This document shows positions 54,938 through 62,960 of a DNA stretch of 64,000 nucleotides, piece by piece. Source of the stretch: Bosea sp. NBC_00550 (GTDB taxonomy: Bacteria > Pseudomonadota > Alphaproteobacteria > Rhizobiales > Beijerinckiaceae); NCBI RefSeq assembly GCF_026020075.1, contig NZ_CP102772.1, positions 4,120,501 through 4,184,500 on the forward strand. Reading direction: 5' to 3'. Each line of letters starts with the position of its first letter. The first letter of the stretch is position 1. The translations under genes were made by a program, and so were the position numbers. The notes under the pieces were generated by a model that was not told the DNA's origin, ran no database searches, and saw only the letters and a program-made list of their open reading frames with translations.

Positions 54938-55474
54938 TCAAGCGAGGCCCTTGTAGAAAAACGTCGAGCCGCAGTCGGCTCCATCAGGCATCAGCGCATA
55001 GCGCGGGATGGTGCCGGCTTCCGTCCAGCCGAGCCGATTGTAGAGCCGCCGTGCCGCGCCGTGCTCGTCCGTGTCGAGCACCAGCAGGTCGCGTCCTCTA
55101 TCGCGCGCGATCGCTTCTGCACGCTGGATCAGTGCTTCGCCAATGCCCTGCCGGCGCGCACGGGAATGCACCAGCACCTTGGCGATCTCGGCCCGATGCG
55201 GCTGGTTCGGTTTGCCGATCAGGTGAAGTTGCGCCGTGCCGACGAGGCCGTCCGCCGCGCGCGCGCCCAGCAGGACAACCTGCCCGCCCGCGACGCCAGC
55301 CGCGACATCGCGCCAGAAGCGCTCATAGTCCGCCGTCGTGTTCCAGTTCATGAAGCCGACCGAGGCGCCGTTGGCGACGCAGTCGCGCAGGATTTCGGAC
55401 AGCGCCGGAATGGCGGCCTCGGCAGCCCGGGCGTCGAAGACGTCGATGGCGACGGAGAAGCTGACCGCGTTCAT
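54938..55474 (-). CDS. GNAT family N-acetyltransferase
   Basis: The 178-residue product has motif A in IAKVLVHSRARRQGIGEALIQRAE (about 92-115), motif B in DEHGAARRLYNRLGW, and an N-terminal ISLW-type strand (VSFSVAIDVFDARAAEAAI). It is likely an acetyl-CoA-dependent small-molecule or antibiotic acetyltransferase. The ATG overlaps the stop of the XRE-cupin regulator gene, so the two form a regulator-enzyme pair in one transcript. Confidence 0.88.
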   Translation of the reverse strand: MNAVSFSVAIDVFDARAAEAAIPALSEILRDCVANGASVGFMNWNTTADYERFWRDVAAGVAGGQVVLLGARAADGLVGTAQLHLIGKPNQPHRAEIAKVLVHSRARRQGIGEALIQRAEAIARDRGRDLLVLDTDEHGAARRLYNRLGWTEAGTIPRYALMPDGADCGSTFFYKGLA

Positions 55475-56070
55475 GCGATATGTCCCGGAAAACTGCCGCG
55501 CCCGGCGGCGAGGATGACGACGTAGCGGACGGGCACGGCGCCCGGATTGCGGTAGATGATGGCGCCGCGCAGATGCATCTGCAGGCAGTCACCCTCGGAA
55601 AGCGCGTGGCCGATACCCTCGACCGTCAGGTCGAGCCTGCCTTGCAGCACCCAGACCTGCTGGTCGAGTGCAGGTGCACCCGTCGCGTTGTCGAGGCGGA
55701 CCTCGGCGCCGCCCGGCAACTCGACCTCGACGATCTCGAAGCCCGATCCCGTGCCGCGCGGCGAGACGTTGCGGCGCAGATAGCCGCTCGCCGGATCGCG
55801 CCAGACCGGTTGGGCAGCATGCCGCGCCAATGGCCCGGTTCCTGCCTCCTCTTCCAGCAGCGCCGAGAGCGACAGGCCGAGCCCGGAGCCGAGGCGGACC
55901 AGCAGCGCTGCGGTGGGGCTCGATTCGCCGCGCTCGACCCGCGAGATCATCGCCCGGCTGACGCCGCTGCGCTCGGCCAGCACATCGAGCGTCAGGCCAT
56001 GGCGCTGGCGGGCCGACTTCAGGCGCTGCCCCAGGCGGCGGTCGATTTCGGTGTCGTTCTCAAATTCCAT
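55471..56070 (-). CDS. XRE-type regulator with C-terminal cupin domain
   Basis: The 199-residue product has an N-terminal Xre/Cro helix-turn-helix (RLGQRLKSARQRHGLTLDVL, then AERSGVSRAMISRVERGESS; about 10-50) and a C-terminal cupin domain (about 110-190; DQQVWVLQGRLDLTVEGIGHAL and EGDCLQMHLRGAIIYRNPG) for a small ligand. This architecture is that of PuuR-like regulators. The start at 56070 places the promoter and a dyad immediately upstream; the longer frame to 56106 would run through them. It is coupled to the acetyltransferase gene. Confidence 0.92.
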   Translation of the reverse strand: MEFENDTEIDRRLGQRLKSARQRHGLTLDVLAERSGVSRAMISRVERGESSPTAALLVRLGSGLGLSLSALLEEEAGTGPLARHAAQPVWRDPASGYLRRNVSPRGTGSGFEIVEVELPGGAEVRLDNATGAPALDQQVWVLQGRLDLTVEGIGHALSEGDCLQMHLRGAIIYRNPGAVPVRYVVILAAGRGSFPGHIA

Positions 56071-56076
56071 ATTGAG

Positions 56077-56087
56077 AGAATAATTCT
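56077..56087. promoter_or_regulatory. Dyad and promoter just upstream of the XRE-cupin gene
   Basis: AGAAT-A-ATTCT lies 7 bp before the ATG, within an AT-rich island (56060-56105). On the minus strand TTGCAA and TATTCT are spaced by 18 bp, and the -10 overlaps the dyad. Autorepression by the adjacent regulator is likely (inference). Confidence 0.45.
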
Positions 56088-56143
56088 TAGATAATGGAAA
56101 TTGCAAGAGACAACGTTCAGGATGCCCGCGCTGAAGCCCCTGC

Positions 56144-56171
56144 CGTCATCCCGGCTTGACCTGGGATGACG
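56144..56171. repeat. Minimal palindromic element, class B core
   Basis: CGTCATCCCGGCTTGACC followed by TGGGATGACG forms one hairpin with perfect 9-bp ends (CGTCATCCC / GGGATGACG). It appears to be a shortened single-hairpin copy and is the only element that lies upstream of both flanking genes rather than behind a stop codon. Confidence 0.75.
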
Positions 56172-56260
56172 CGGCGGCTCCCGAGCAAAACAGACCTCCG
56201 GAAGGGTCTCTCGAGAGGCCGGCGCTTGGCGCGGCGCGGCATCACTGCTATGGCGCGCGC

Positions 56261-58066
56261 ATGAGCACCCGCACCATCGACAATATCCGCAACTTCTCGA
56301 TCGTCGCGCATATCGACCACGGCAAGTCGACGCTGGCCGATCGTCTGATCCAGCAGACCGGCACCGTCGCGGCCCGCGACATGAGCGAGCAGATCCTCGA
56401 CTCGATGGATATCGAGAAGGAGCGCGGCATCACCATCAAGGCCCAGACGGTGCGGCTCGACTATCGGGCGCAGGACGGCAAGGACTACGTCCTGAACCTG
56501 ATGGACACCCCCGGCCACGTCGATTTCGCCTATGAGGTCTCGCGCTCGCTGGCGGCCTGCGAGGGCTCGCTCCTGGTCGTCGATGCCTCGCAGGGCGTCG
56601 AGGCGCAGACGCTCGCCAACGTCTATCAGGCTCTCGACGCCAACCACGAGATCGTTACCGTCCTCAACAAGATCGACCTGCCCGCCGCCGATCCCGAGCG
56701 GATCAAGCAGCAGATCGAGGATGTGATCGGGCTCGACGCCTCCGAGGCCGTGCCGATCTCGGCCAAGACTGGCATCAATATCGAGGGCGTGCTCGAAGCC
56801 ATCGTCACCAAGCTGCCGGCGCCCAAGGGCGATCCCGACGCGCCGCTGAAATGCCTGCTGGTCGACAGCTGGTATGACGCCTATCTCGGCGTCGTCGTGC
56901 TCGTGCGCGTCATCGATGGCGTGCTCAAGAAGAACATGACCATCCGGATGATGCGCGCAAACGCCTCCTATGGCGTCGATCGCGTCGGCGTTTTCAAGCC
57001 CAAGATGCAGGAGGTCAAGGAGCTCGGCCCCGGCGAAGTCGGCTTCTTCACCGCCTCGATCAAGGAGGTCGCCGATACCGCCGTCGGCGACACCATCACG
57101 GACGAGAAGCGCCAGACCCCGCAGGCGCTGCCGGGCTTCAAGCCGGTGCAGCCGGTGGTGTTCTGCGGCATCTTCCCGGTCGACGCCGCCGATTTCGAGG
57201 TGCTGCGCGCCGCGATGAGCCGGCTGCGGCTGAACGATGCGTCGTTCTCCTACGAGATGGAGACGTCGGCGGCGCTCGGCTTCGGCTTCCGCTGCGGCTT
57301 CCTCGGCTTGCTGCATCTGGAGATCATCCAGGAGCGGCTGGAGCGCGAGTTCAACCTCAATCTGATCTCGACCGCGCCTTCGGTGGTCTACCATCTCAAG
57401 CTGCGCGACGGCACCACGCCGGAGCTGCACAACCCGGCCGACATGCCGGACGTGATGAAGATCGAATTCATCGAGGAGCCCTGGATCAAGGCGACGATCT
57501 TCACGCCCGACGAGTATCTCGGCTCCGTCCTGAAGCTCTGCCAGGATCGGCGCGGCATCCAGACCGACCTGTCCTATGTCGGCTCGCGCGCCAAGGTCGT
57601 CTACGACCTGCCGCTGAACGAGGTGGTGTTCGACTTCTACGACCGGCTGAAGTCGATCTCAAAGGGCTATGCCTCCTTCGACTACGCCATCACAGATTAT
57701 CGCGAGGGCGACCTCGTGCGCATGTCGATCCTGGTCAATGCCGAGCCGGTCGATGCGCTCTCGATGCTGGTCCATCGCTCGCGCGCCGACGCTCGCGGCC
57801 GCGCCATGTGCGAGAAGCTCAAGGAGCTGATCCCGCCGCACATGTTCCAGATTCCGGTCCAGGCGGCCATTGGCGGCAAGATCATCGCCCGCGAGACCAT
57901 CCGCGCGCTGCGCAAGGATGTGACCGCCAAGTGCTATGGCGGCGACGCCACCCGCAAGCGCAAGCTTCTGGAGAAGCAGAAGGAAGGCAAGAAGAAGATG
58001 CGGCAGTTCGGCAAGGTCGAAATCCCGCAGGAAGCCTTCATCGCCGCCCTCAAGATGGACGACTGA
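56261..58066 (+). CDS. lepA: Elongation factor 4 (LepA), ribosome back-translocating GTPase
   Basis: LepA is a translational GTPase that acts on stalled or initiating ribosomes. The 601-residue product has the G1 motif [12 protein letters not shown] (about 16-27), G2 in [12 protein letters not shown]3 DTPGHVDF, G4 NKIDLP and G5 SAKTG, and the unique C-terminal domain ending [15 protein letters not shown]. Length is typical (599 in E. coli). The start at 56261 is the conserved one; the longer frame to 56156 begins in a palindromic element. Confidence 0.97.
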   Translation: MSTRTIDNIRNFSIVAHIDHGKSTLADRLIQQTGTVAARDMSEQILDSMDIEKERGITIKAQTVRLDYRAQDGKDYVLNLMDTPGHVDFAYEVSRSLAACEGSLLVVDASQGVEAQTLANVYQALDANHEIVTVLNKIDLPAADPERIKQQIEDVIGLDASEAVPISAKTGINIEGVLEAIVTKLPAPKGDPDAPLKCLLVDSWYDAYLGVVVLVRVIDGVLKKNMTIRMMRANASYGVDRVGVFKPKMQEVKELGPGEVGFFTASIKEVADTAVGDTITDEKRQTPQALPGFKPVQPVVFCGIFPVDAADFEVLRAAMSRLRLNDASFSYEMETSAALGFGFRCGFLGLLHLEIIQERLEREFNLNLISTAPSVVYHLKLRDGTTPELHNPADMPDVMKIEFIEEPWIKATIFTPDEYLGSVLKLCQDRRGIQTDLSYVGSRAKVVYDLPLNEVVFDFYDRLKSISKGYASFDYAITDYREGDLVRMSILVNAEPVDALSMLVHRSRADARGRAMCEKLKELIPPHMFQIPVQAAIGGKIIARETIRALRKDVTAKCYGGDATRKRKLLEKQKEGKKKMRQFGKVEIPQEAFIAALKMDD

Positions 58067-58111
58067 GCGGCTCCGGCCGCTCGCGAGCACGCGGCATTTC
58101 CGGAAGGGCGC

Positions 58112-58208
58112 CGTCATCCCGGACAAGCCGCGAAGCGGCGCCGATCCGGGATCCATCGAAAGGCACTTGCGCTCTATGATGGATCCCGGGGCAAGCCCCG
58201 GGATGACG
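58112..58208. repeat. Dispersed palindromic element, class B
   Basis: It begins CGTCATCCCGGACAAGCCGC, nearly identical to the copy at 24046, with GATCCGGGATCCATCG, the inverted TGATGGATCCCGGGG and the end CCCGGGATGACG. It lies behind lepA, between converging genes. Confidence 0.85.
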
Positions 58209-58234
58209 GTGCGGTTTCGACGAGAAATGACGCG

Positions 58235-58570
58235 TTAGATCGCCTCGGCACCGAGCTTCGCCTGCCAATGGGCGAGGCGCTCCTTCAGCACGCGATCCCG
58301 AACATAGACGATATCCTCGTCCTCCAGCCGTTCGAGCGCCTCGAACCGGAAGGCGTCCGGACCATGCGCGTTCCAGGCCGCCTGCAAGGAGCGCTGGCGA
58401 TGGCTGCCATGGCGCAATGTGAAGCGCAGGCGATTCTCGATCGTCGCGAGGTCAGGCGCGCGGCCGACCCAGGTCAGCCCGGCCGCCTCGCAGCGGAAGG
58501 CGAAGATGCCTGCCACCGTCTTCCGTTCCTTGTAGGCGGCTGTCGCCGCTCTCCTGTCCGCCATCTGCAT
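58235..58570 (-). CDS. GIY-YIG nuclease family protein
   Basis: The product of about 111 residues resembles a compact alphaproteobacterial GIY-YIG family: GIFAFRC stands for the GIY strand and LTWVGRAPDLATIENRL for the YIG strand with the catalytic Arg region. A Glu in FRFEALERL is the likely metal ligand. The canonical tyrosines are replaced by Phe and Trp, so nuclease activity is uncertain. Possible starts are 58603, 58570 and 58564; the choice of 58570 leaves the inverted repeat upstream as a control region. Confidence 0.75.
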   Translation of the reverse strand: MQMADRRAATAAYKERKTVAGIFAFRCEAAGLTWVGRAPDLATIENRLRFTLRHGSHRQRSLQAAWNAHGPDAFRFEALERLEDEDIVYVRDRVLKERLAHWQAKLGAEAI

Positions 58571-58604
58571 CGGTTCAACCCATCCTGTCTGATGGGCGTT
58601 CAAT

Positions 58605-58645
58605 AATACCCGGATTTTATTAACGCAACATTTTATCCGGGTATT
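58605..58645. promoter_or_regulatory. Perfect 11-bp inverted repeat between GIY-YIG gene and csbD
   Basis: AATACCCGGAT (58605-58615) and ATCCGGGTATT (58635-58645) flank a 19-bp AT-rich spacer. The repeat lies between two divergent genes, close to the GIY-YIG start, and is unlike the CGTCAT family. It looks like an operator for an unknown dimeric regulator; a bidirectional terminator is unlikely at this place. Confidence 0.5.
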
Positions 58646-58668
58646 TTATGCCGCGACTGCTTTTCGAA

Positions 58669-58693
58669 TGAACAATCGCGCCGTCGGCGCGTT
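58669..58693 (+). promoter_or_regulatory. Probable EcfG-type general stress promoter of csbD
   Basis: TGAAC (58669-58673), 16 bp, then CGTT (58690-58693) matches the alphaproteobacterial EcfG consensus GGAAC-N16/17-CGTT with one mismatch. Transcription would start near 58700, 30 bp before the csbD ATG. CsbD proteins are typical general stress products, which supports the call. Confidence 0.6.
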
Positions 58694-58729
58694 GTTTCCA
58701 TGAACACACACTCGCATGAGGAGGTCCCG

Positions 58730-58936
58730 ATGGACTGGAATCGCGTTGAAGGAAACTGGAAGCAGGTCAAGGGCAAGGTCAAGGAGCAGTGGGGCAAGCT
58801 GACCGACGACGATCTCGACGTCATCGCCGGCAAGCGCGACCAGCTCGAAGGCAAGATTCAGGAGCGCTACGGCCTCGCGAAGGACAAGGCGCGCACCGAT
58901 ATCGATGACTGGTACGGCCGCCAGACCTGGCAGTGA
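58730..58936 (+). CDS. CsbD family stress protein
   Basis: The 68-residue product is a CsbD/YjbJ-like protein: MDWNRVEGNWKQVKGKVKEQ, then WGKLTDDDLDVIAGKRDQLE and GKIQERYGLAKDKAR. It is highly charged and helical, and accumulates in general stress in many bacteria; its biochemical role is unknown. The ribosome binding site GAGGAGGT at 58718 fixes the start at 58730 rather than 58700. A terminator follows 41 bp after the stop, making this a single-gene unit. Confidence 0.95.
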   Translation: MDWNRVEGNWKQVKGKVKEQWGKLTDDDLDVIAGKRDQLEGKIQERYGLAKDKARTDIDDWYGRQTWQ

Positions 58937-58977
58937 CCGCGGCGGCCGTCAATCGGCCATCCGTAAGTCCAAGACGA

Positions 58978-59005
58978 AGCCCGGCGCGTGCGTGCCGGGC
59001 TTTTT
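58978..59005 (+). terminator. Rho-independent terminator behind csbD
   Basis: AGCCCGGC (58978-58985) pairs with GCCGGGCT (58994-59001) around an 8-nt loop, followed by a T-run to 59005. It is one of the few classic intrinsic terminators in the window. Confidence 0.85.
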
Positions 59006-59076
59006 GCGTGGGACGGCGGCCTTGATCGCAGCAGGCAACCGGTCGAAGGTTGGGGGTGATCGAAGCGGGATGCCTG

Positions 59077-59823
59077 ATGTTCGACGATCTCTCAGGGAAG
59101 CGCGCCCTTGTCACGGGCGCATCGGGCGGTCTGGGGCTGCATTTCGCGAAGCTGCTCGCGCGCCATGGCGCCGACGTCACCTTGGCGGCGCGACGTCCGG
59201 CCGCATTGGACGCTGCCTGCGCTGAGATCGCGGCCCGCGGCGGCAAGGCCAGCGTTTTGTCGCTCGATGTCGTCGATTCCGCTTCGATCAAGGAAGCGCT
59301 TGCCGGCAGGTCTTTCGATATCCTGATCAACAATGCCGGTATCAGCGGCGCCGGGCGAGCGGCCGACCTCGGCGAAGCCGATTGGGATGCGGTGATCGAC
59401 ACTAATCTGAAGGGCGTCTTCCTCGTCGCACAGGCCGTCGCGCGCGGCATGCGCGAAACGGACCGAGGTGGCACCATCGTCAACATCGCCTCGATCCTCG
59501 GCCATCGCGTCGCCGGTGGCGTCAGCGCCTATGCCGCGTCGAAGGCCGGGGTGATCCAGCTCACCAAGGCGCTCGCGCTCGAATGGGCGCGCGACGGCAT
59601 CCGCGTCAACGCGCTGTGTCCCGGTTATATCGAGACCGACATCAACCGCGATTTCTTCGCCAGCGAAGCAGGCCAGCAGCTCGTCAAGCGCATCCCGCAG
59701 CGCCGCCTCGGCCGTCCGGAGGAGCTCGACGGCGCGCTTTTGCTGCTGGCCTCGGCCGCCGGAAGCTACATCACCGGCTCGACCATCGAGGTCGATGGCG
59801 GCCATCTCGTCTCGTCCCTGTGA
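59077..59823 (+). CDS. SDR family oxidoreductase
   Basis: The 248-residue product has the SDR cofactor motif VTGASGGLGLHFA (about 11-23), NNAGISGAG, the catalytic Tyr-x3-Lys in YAASKAGVIQL and the Ser in VNIASILGHR, as well as the family C terminus GSYITGSTIEVDGGHL. Length and motifs fit 3-oxoacyl/3-hydroxyacyl reductases of the FabG-like group. It lies 7 bp before an acyl-CoA dehydrogenase gene, so it probably acts on the same acyl-CoA pathway. Start 59077 was preferred over 59050 because homology begins at MFDDLSGKRALV. Confidence 0.88.
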   Translation: MFDDLSGKRALVTGASGGLGLHFAKLLARHGADVTLAARRPAALDAACAEIAARGGKASVLSLDVVDSASIKEALAGRSFDILINNAGISGAGRAADLGEADWDAVIDTNLKGVFLVAQAVARGMRETDRGGTIVNIASILGHRVAGGVSAYAASKAGVIQLTKALALEWARDGIRVNALCPGYIETDINRDFFASEAGQQLVKRIPQRRLGRPEELDGALLLLASAAGSYITGSTIEVDGGHLVSSL

Positions 59824-59830
59824 GCGAACC

Positions 59831-61048
59831 ATGAACTTCGAGATCACGCCCCGGATCGAAGATTATCGCGCGCGTATCGCCGCGTTCGTCGCCCGTGAGA
59901 TCATCCCGCTCGAAGCGGACCAGGCGTCCTATGATCCGCATGGCAACATTGCGCTGCCATTGCTGGAGACGCTCCGCGCCAAGGCGCGTACCGAAGGCCT
60001 CTGGTGCCTGCAGCTCAAGCCGGAGACGGGAGGAGCCGGGCTCGGCAAGATCGGCATGGCGGTCTGCTACGAGGAGATGAACCGCTCGATCTTCGGCCCC
60101 GTCGTCTGCAATTCGGCCGCGCCCGACGATGGCAACATGATGATGCTGGAAGCGCTCGGCACGCCCTATCAGAAGGAGCGCTGGCTCAAGCCGATCGTCG
60201 AGGGCCGGGTTCGTTCCGCCTTCGCCATGACCGAGCCGCATCCGGGCGGCGGTTCCGATCCCTCAATGATCCTGACCAAGGCCGAGCGGCGCGGCGACCG
60301 CTACGTCGTCAGCGGCCGCAAATGGTTCATCACCGGTGCGGAGGAGGCCAAGCACTTCACCCTCATTGCCCGCACCTCCGACGATCCGCGCAACGGCCTC
60401 ACCGCCTTCCTCTTCCACGCGGACCAGCCGGGCTGGCGCATCCTGCGCCGCATCGAGATCATGGGGCCCGAAGAGCATGGCGGCCATTGCGAGATCGAGT
60501 TCGACGGGCTCGAAATCCCCATCGAGGATGTGCTCGCCGGCGAGGGCAAGGGCATGAAGGTGACGCAGGTGCGGCTCGGCCCGGCCCGCCTGACCCATTG
60601 CATGCGCTGGCTCGGCCTCTCCAAGCGCTGCATCGAGATCGCGCAGGCCTATGCCGCCGAGCGCTACGGCTTCGGCCAGCGCCTCGCCGACCGCGAGAGC
60701 ATCCAGCTCAAGCTCGGCGACCTCGCCATGCGAATCGAGATCGGCCGCATGCTGGTGATGAAGGCGGCCTGGGAACTCGACCGCGGCGGCTTCGCCCGCA
60801 AGGAGGTCTCGATGGCCAAGGTCCAGGTTGCCAACGTCCTGCACGACGCGGCCGATGTCGCGATCCAGATCAACGGCGCGCGCGGCTACTCCAAGGACAC
60901 TGTGCTGGAGTGGATCTACCGTTACGCCCGGCAGGCGCGGCTGGTCGACGGCGCCGACGAGGTCCACAAGATGGTGCTGAACCGCTTCCTGACCGAGGAG
61001 GGCCGCGATTTCTGGCGCTGGCCCGTCGCCGGGCAGGTGCAGGACTGA
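59831..61048 (+). CDS. Acyl-CoA dehydrogenase, ACAD10/ACAD11-like
   Basis: The 405-residue product has the acyl-CoA dehydrogenase fold: the FAD segment AFAMTEPHPGGGSDPSMI (about 131-148), RKWFITGAEEAKHFTLIART, and the C-terminal QINGARGYSKDTVLEWIYRYAR with the flavin-binding helix. An invariant catalytic Glu at the usual positions is not evident to me in the active-site region. It is directly followed by a phosphotransferase gene with the same order of functions found fused in animal ACAD10 and ACAD11 and separate in bacterial levulinate catabolism (LvaA/LvaC). A role in 4-hydroxyacyl-CoA breakdown is inferred. Confidence 0.87.
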   Translation: MNFEITPRIEDYRARIAAFVAREIIPLEADQASYDPHGNIALPLLETLRAKARTEGLWCLQLKPETGGAGLGKIGMAVCYEEMNRSIFGPVVCNSAAPDDGNMMMLEALGTPYQKERWLKPIVEGRVRSAFAMTEPHPGGGSDPSMILTKAERRGDRYVVSGRKWFITGAEEAKHFTLIARTSDDPRNGLTAFLFHADQPGWRILRRIEIMGPEEHGGHCEIEFDGLEIPIEDVLAGEGKGMKVTQVRLGPARLTHCMRWLGLSKRCIEIAQAYAAERYGFGQRLADRESIQLKLGDLAMRIEIGRMLVMKAAWELDRGGFARKEVSMAKVQVANVLHDAADVAIQINGARGYSKDTVLEWIYRYARQARLVDGADEVHKMVLNRFLTEEGRDFWRWPVAGQVQD

Positions 61049-61057
61049 GGTTCGGCG

Positions 61058-62122
61058 ATGGCGGGACAGGATAGCGAGGCCGCGAGCGGCAACCTGGATT
61101 TCGACCCCGCCGCGCTGGCAGGTTTCCTCCAAGAGCGCTTCGGCGCCGGGGAGCTCGCCATCGAGCGCATCGGCGGCGGCCAGTCGAACCCGACCTATTT
61201 TGTCGATCATGGTGGGCAGCGCCTCGTGCTGCGCAAGCAGCCGGCCGGGCCGATCCTGCGCGGCGCGCATGCCATCGACCGGGAATATCGCGTTCTCGAA
61301 GCGCTGGGACCGACGAATGTCCCGGTGCCCCGCGCCGTGCTCTTTCACGCCGATCCCGAGCCGCTCGGCACGCCCTTCTACCTGATGGAGCGGCTGGAAG
61401 GCCGCGTCTTCCACGATTGTGCGTTGCCGGGATTGGAGCCGGCCGAGCGGCGCGGCATCTATCTCGGCATGGCCGAGGCGCTGGCGAAGCTCCATGCCGT
61501 CAGCCCGGATGCGGTCGGGCTTGGCGACTACGGCCGCCCCGGCAACTACTTCGAGCGCCAGATCGCCCGCTGGACCAGGCAGCTGCGCGAGTCGCCGGGC
61601 GAACGGATCGCGGAGCTGGATACTGTCGCGGACTGGCTGCCGGCACATCTGCCCCCCGATGACGGCCAAGTCTCCATCGCGCATGGCGATTACAGGCTCG
61701 GCAATCTGCTGTTCCACCCGACGAGGCCCGAGGTGATCGGCATTCTCGATTGGGAACTCTCGACGCTGGGCCATCCGCTCGCCGATCTCGGCTATTGCGC
61801 CATGCCCTGGCATACCGCCCCGGACGAGTATGGCGGCATCCTCGGGCTCGACGGCGCCGCGCTCGGCATCCCCACCGAGGCCGAGTTCCTCAGGCATTAT
61901 TATGCGCATGCCGTGCCGACGGCTCCCTTGCTGCGCTTCCACCTCGTCTTCGCGCTGTTCCGTTTCGCCGTGATCTTCGTCGGCATCGCCGATCGTGTGC
62001 GGGCCGGATCGGCAGCAGGGACGAATGCTGCCGCGTTGGCGCCGCTGGCGCAGCGCTTTGCGCGGCGCGCCCTTGAGTCCATGGAAGGGCAGGGCGTCTT
62101 TCTCGGGCGAAGCGAAGCGTAG
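61058..62122 (+). CDS. APH-like phosphotransferase family protein (acyl-CoA kinase type)
   Basis: The 354-residue product has an aminoglycoside-phosphotransferase/choline-kinase fold: IERIGGGQSNPTYFV and LVLRKQPAG (ATP-binding Lys, about 63), the catalytic loop HGDYRLGNLLFHP (about 208-220), and the metal-binding ILDWELSTLGHPLADLGY. This is the exact pattern of the kinase part of ACAD10/11 and of LvaA, which phosphorylates the 4-hydroxyl of acyl-CoAs, and not of drug-resistance enzymes. The last few codons and the stop lie in a degraded palindromic element. The start is 10 bp behind the dehydrogenase gene. Confidence 0.88.
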   Translation: MAGQDSEAASGNLDFDPAALAGFLQERFGAGELAIERIGGGQSNPTYFVDHGGQRLVLRKQPAGPILRGAHAIDREYRVLEALGPTNVPVPRAVLFHADPEPLGTPFYLMERLEGRVFHDCALPGLEPAERRGIYLGMAEALAKLHAVSPDAVGLGDYGRPGNYFERQIARWTRQLRESPGERIAELDTVADWLPAHLPPDDGQVSIAHGDYRLGNLLFHPTRPEVIGILDWELSTLGHPLADLGYCAMPWHTAPDEYGGILGLDGAALGIPTEAEFLRHYYAHAVPTAPLLRFHLVFALFRFAVIFVGIADRVRAGSAAGTNAAALAPLAQRFARRALESMEGQGVFLGRSEA

Positions 62123-62185
62123 ACCCGGGAATCTCAGGCCAGAGCGGGCAGTTTAAGAAACGGGCGGATCGAGCCCGCCTATGAT
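62101..62185. repeat. Degraded palindromic element, class A, overlapping a gene end
   Basis: TCTCGGGCGAAGCGAAGCGT, AGACCCGGGAATCTC and CGGGCGGATCGAGCCCGCC are recognisable parts of the class A element, with mutated ends. The TAG inside GCGTAGACCC is the stop codon of the phosphotransferase gene. Confidence 0.65.
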
Positions 62186-62192
62186 GGCGCGT

Positions 62193-62960
62193 TCAAATCG
62201 CGTCGGTGGCGAGGCGGGGGCTCGTGTTGCTCGCGCTCTCATCCTTCAGCGCCACGCCGGAGAGCCCGCGCGCAAAGGCTGCCTCGACCAGCCAGGCCAC
62301 GCGCGCCGCGGCCTCGGACGGTGCCAGACCCGCGCCATGTATATTGGAGACGCAGTTGCGCTCGCCGTCGTTGCGGCCCGGGCGCGGCGCGTGAGTGACA
62401 TAGACCCCGAGGCTGTCGGGGCAGGAGAGGCCCGGTCGCTCACCGATCAGCAGCAACGTCAGGCGCGCGCCGAGGAGCGCGCCGATCTCGTCGCCGATCG
62501 CGACCCGGCCCTGCGAGACTATAACGGCCGGCGACGGCGACCAGCCATGACGCTGTGCGAGGGGCAGGAAAGCCGCCACGAAGTTTACCGCGTGGGCCTG
62601 GACGGCGCTCGCCGAAAGACCATCGGCGATGACGAGCGCGATATCGCAGCCCGTGCCGGCGCGGCTTTCCAAAAGGGCTCGGCTTTCGGAAATGAGGCTG
62701 CGGCCGAGATCGGGCCGCAGCAGGTAGGAGGCACGCCCGGCCGCGCGGCTCGCCACCTGGAAGCTATCGAGCCCGGGCGTTGCCAGTTTGGCCGCAAGTT
62801 TTCCGACATCGAGCTCGGCGTGGACGGCATCGCGCGCCTGTGCATGCGCTAGTGCGAAACGCAGCGTCTCGCGCGTGCCTAGCCCCGAGCCGGCACGGCC
62901 GATGCCGATGCGCGCCGGCGTCAGTGCCGACAGCCTTGGCCAGGGATCGGGCACGCTCAC
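62193..62960 (-). CDS. eutC: Ethanolamine ammonia-lyase small subunit
   Basis: EutC is the light chain of the B12-dependent enzyme that converts ethanolamine to acetaldehyde and ammonia. The 255-residue product has TPARIGIGRAGSGLGTRETL (about 14-33), the family-typical RPDLGRSLISE, IVIADGLSASAVQ-like ALVIADGLSASAVQAHA, and GERPGLSCPDSLGVYVTHAP with the conserved Cys. The GTG start overlaps the eutB stop (GTGA), as expected for a subunit pair. It converges with the phosphotransferase gene. Confidence 0.95.
   Translation of the reverse strand: MSVPDPWPRLSALTPARIGIGRAGSGLGTRETLRFALAHAQARDAVHAELDVGKLAAKLATPGLDSFQVASRAAGRASYLLRPDLGRSLISESRALLESRAGTGCDIALVIADGLSASAVQAHAVNFVAAFLPLAQRHGWSPSPAVIVSQGRVAIGDEIGALLGARLTLLLIGERPGLSCPDSLGVYVTHAPRPGRNDGERNCVSNIHGAGLAPSEAAARVAWLVEAAFARGLSGVALKDESASNTSPRLATDAI

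Noticed and set aside
61058..62122. Aminoglycoside resistance gene
   Set aside because: The kinase motifs (HGDYRLGN, DWELSTLGHPLADLGY) and the adjacent acyl-CoA dehydrogenase place it with ACAD10/11- and LvaA-type kinases, not drug phosphotransferases.
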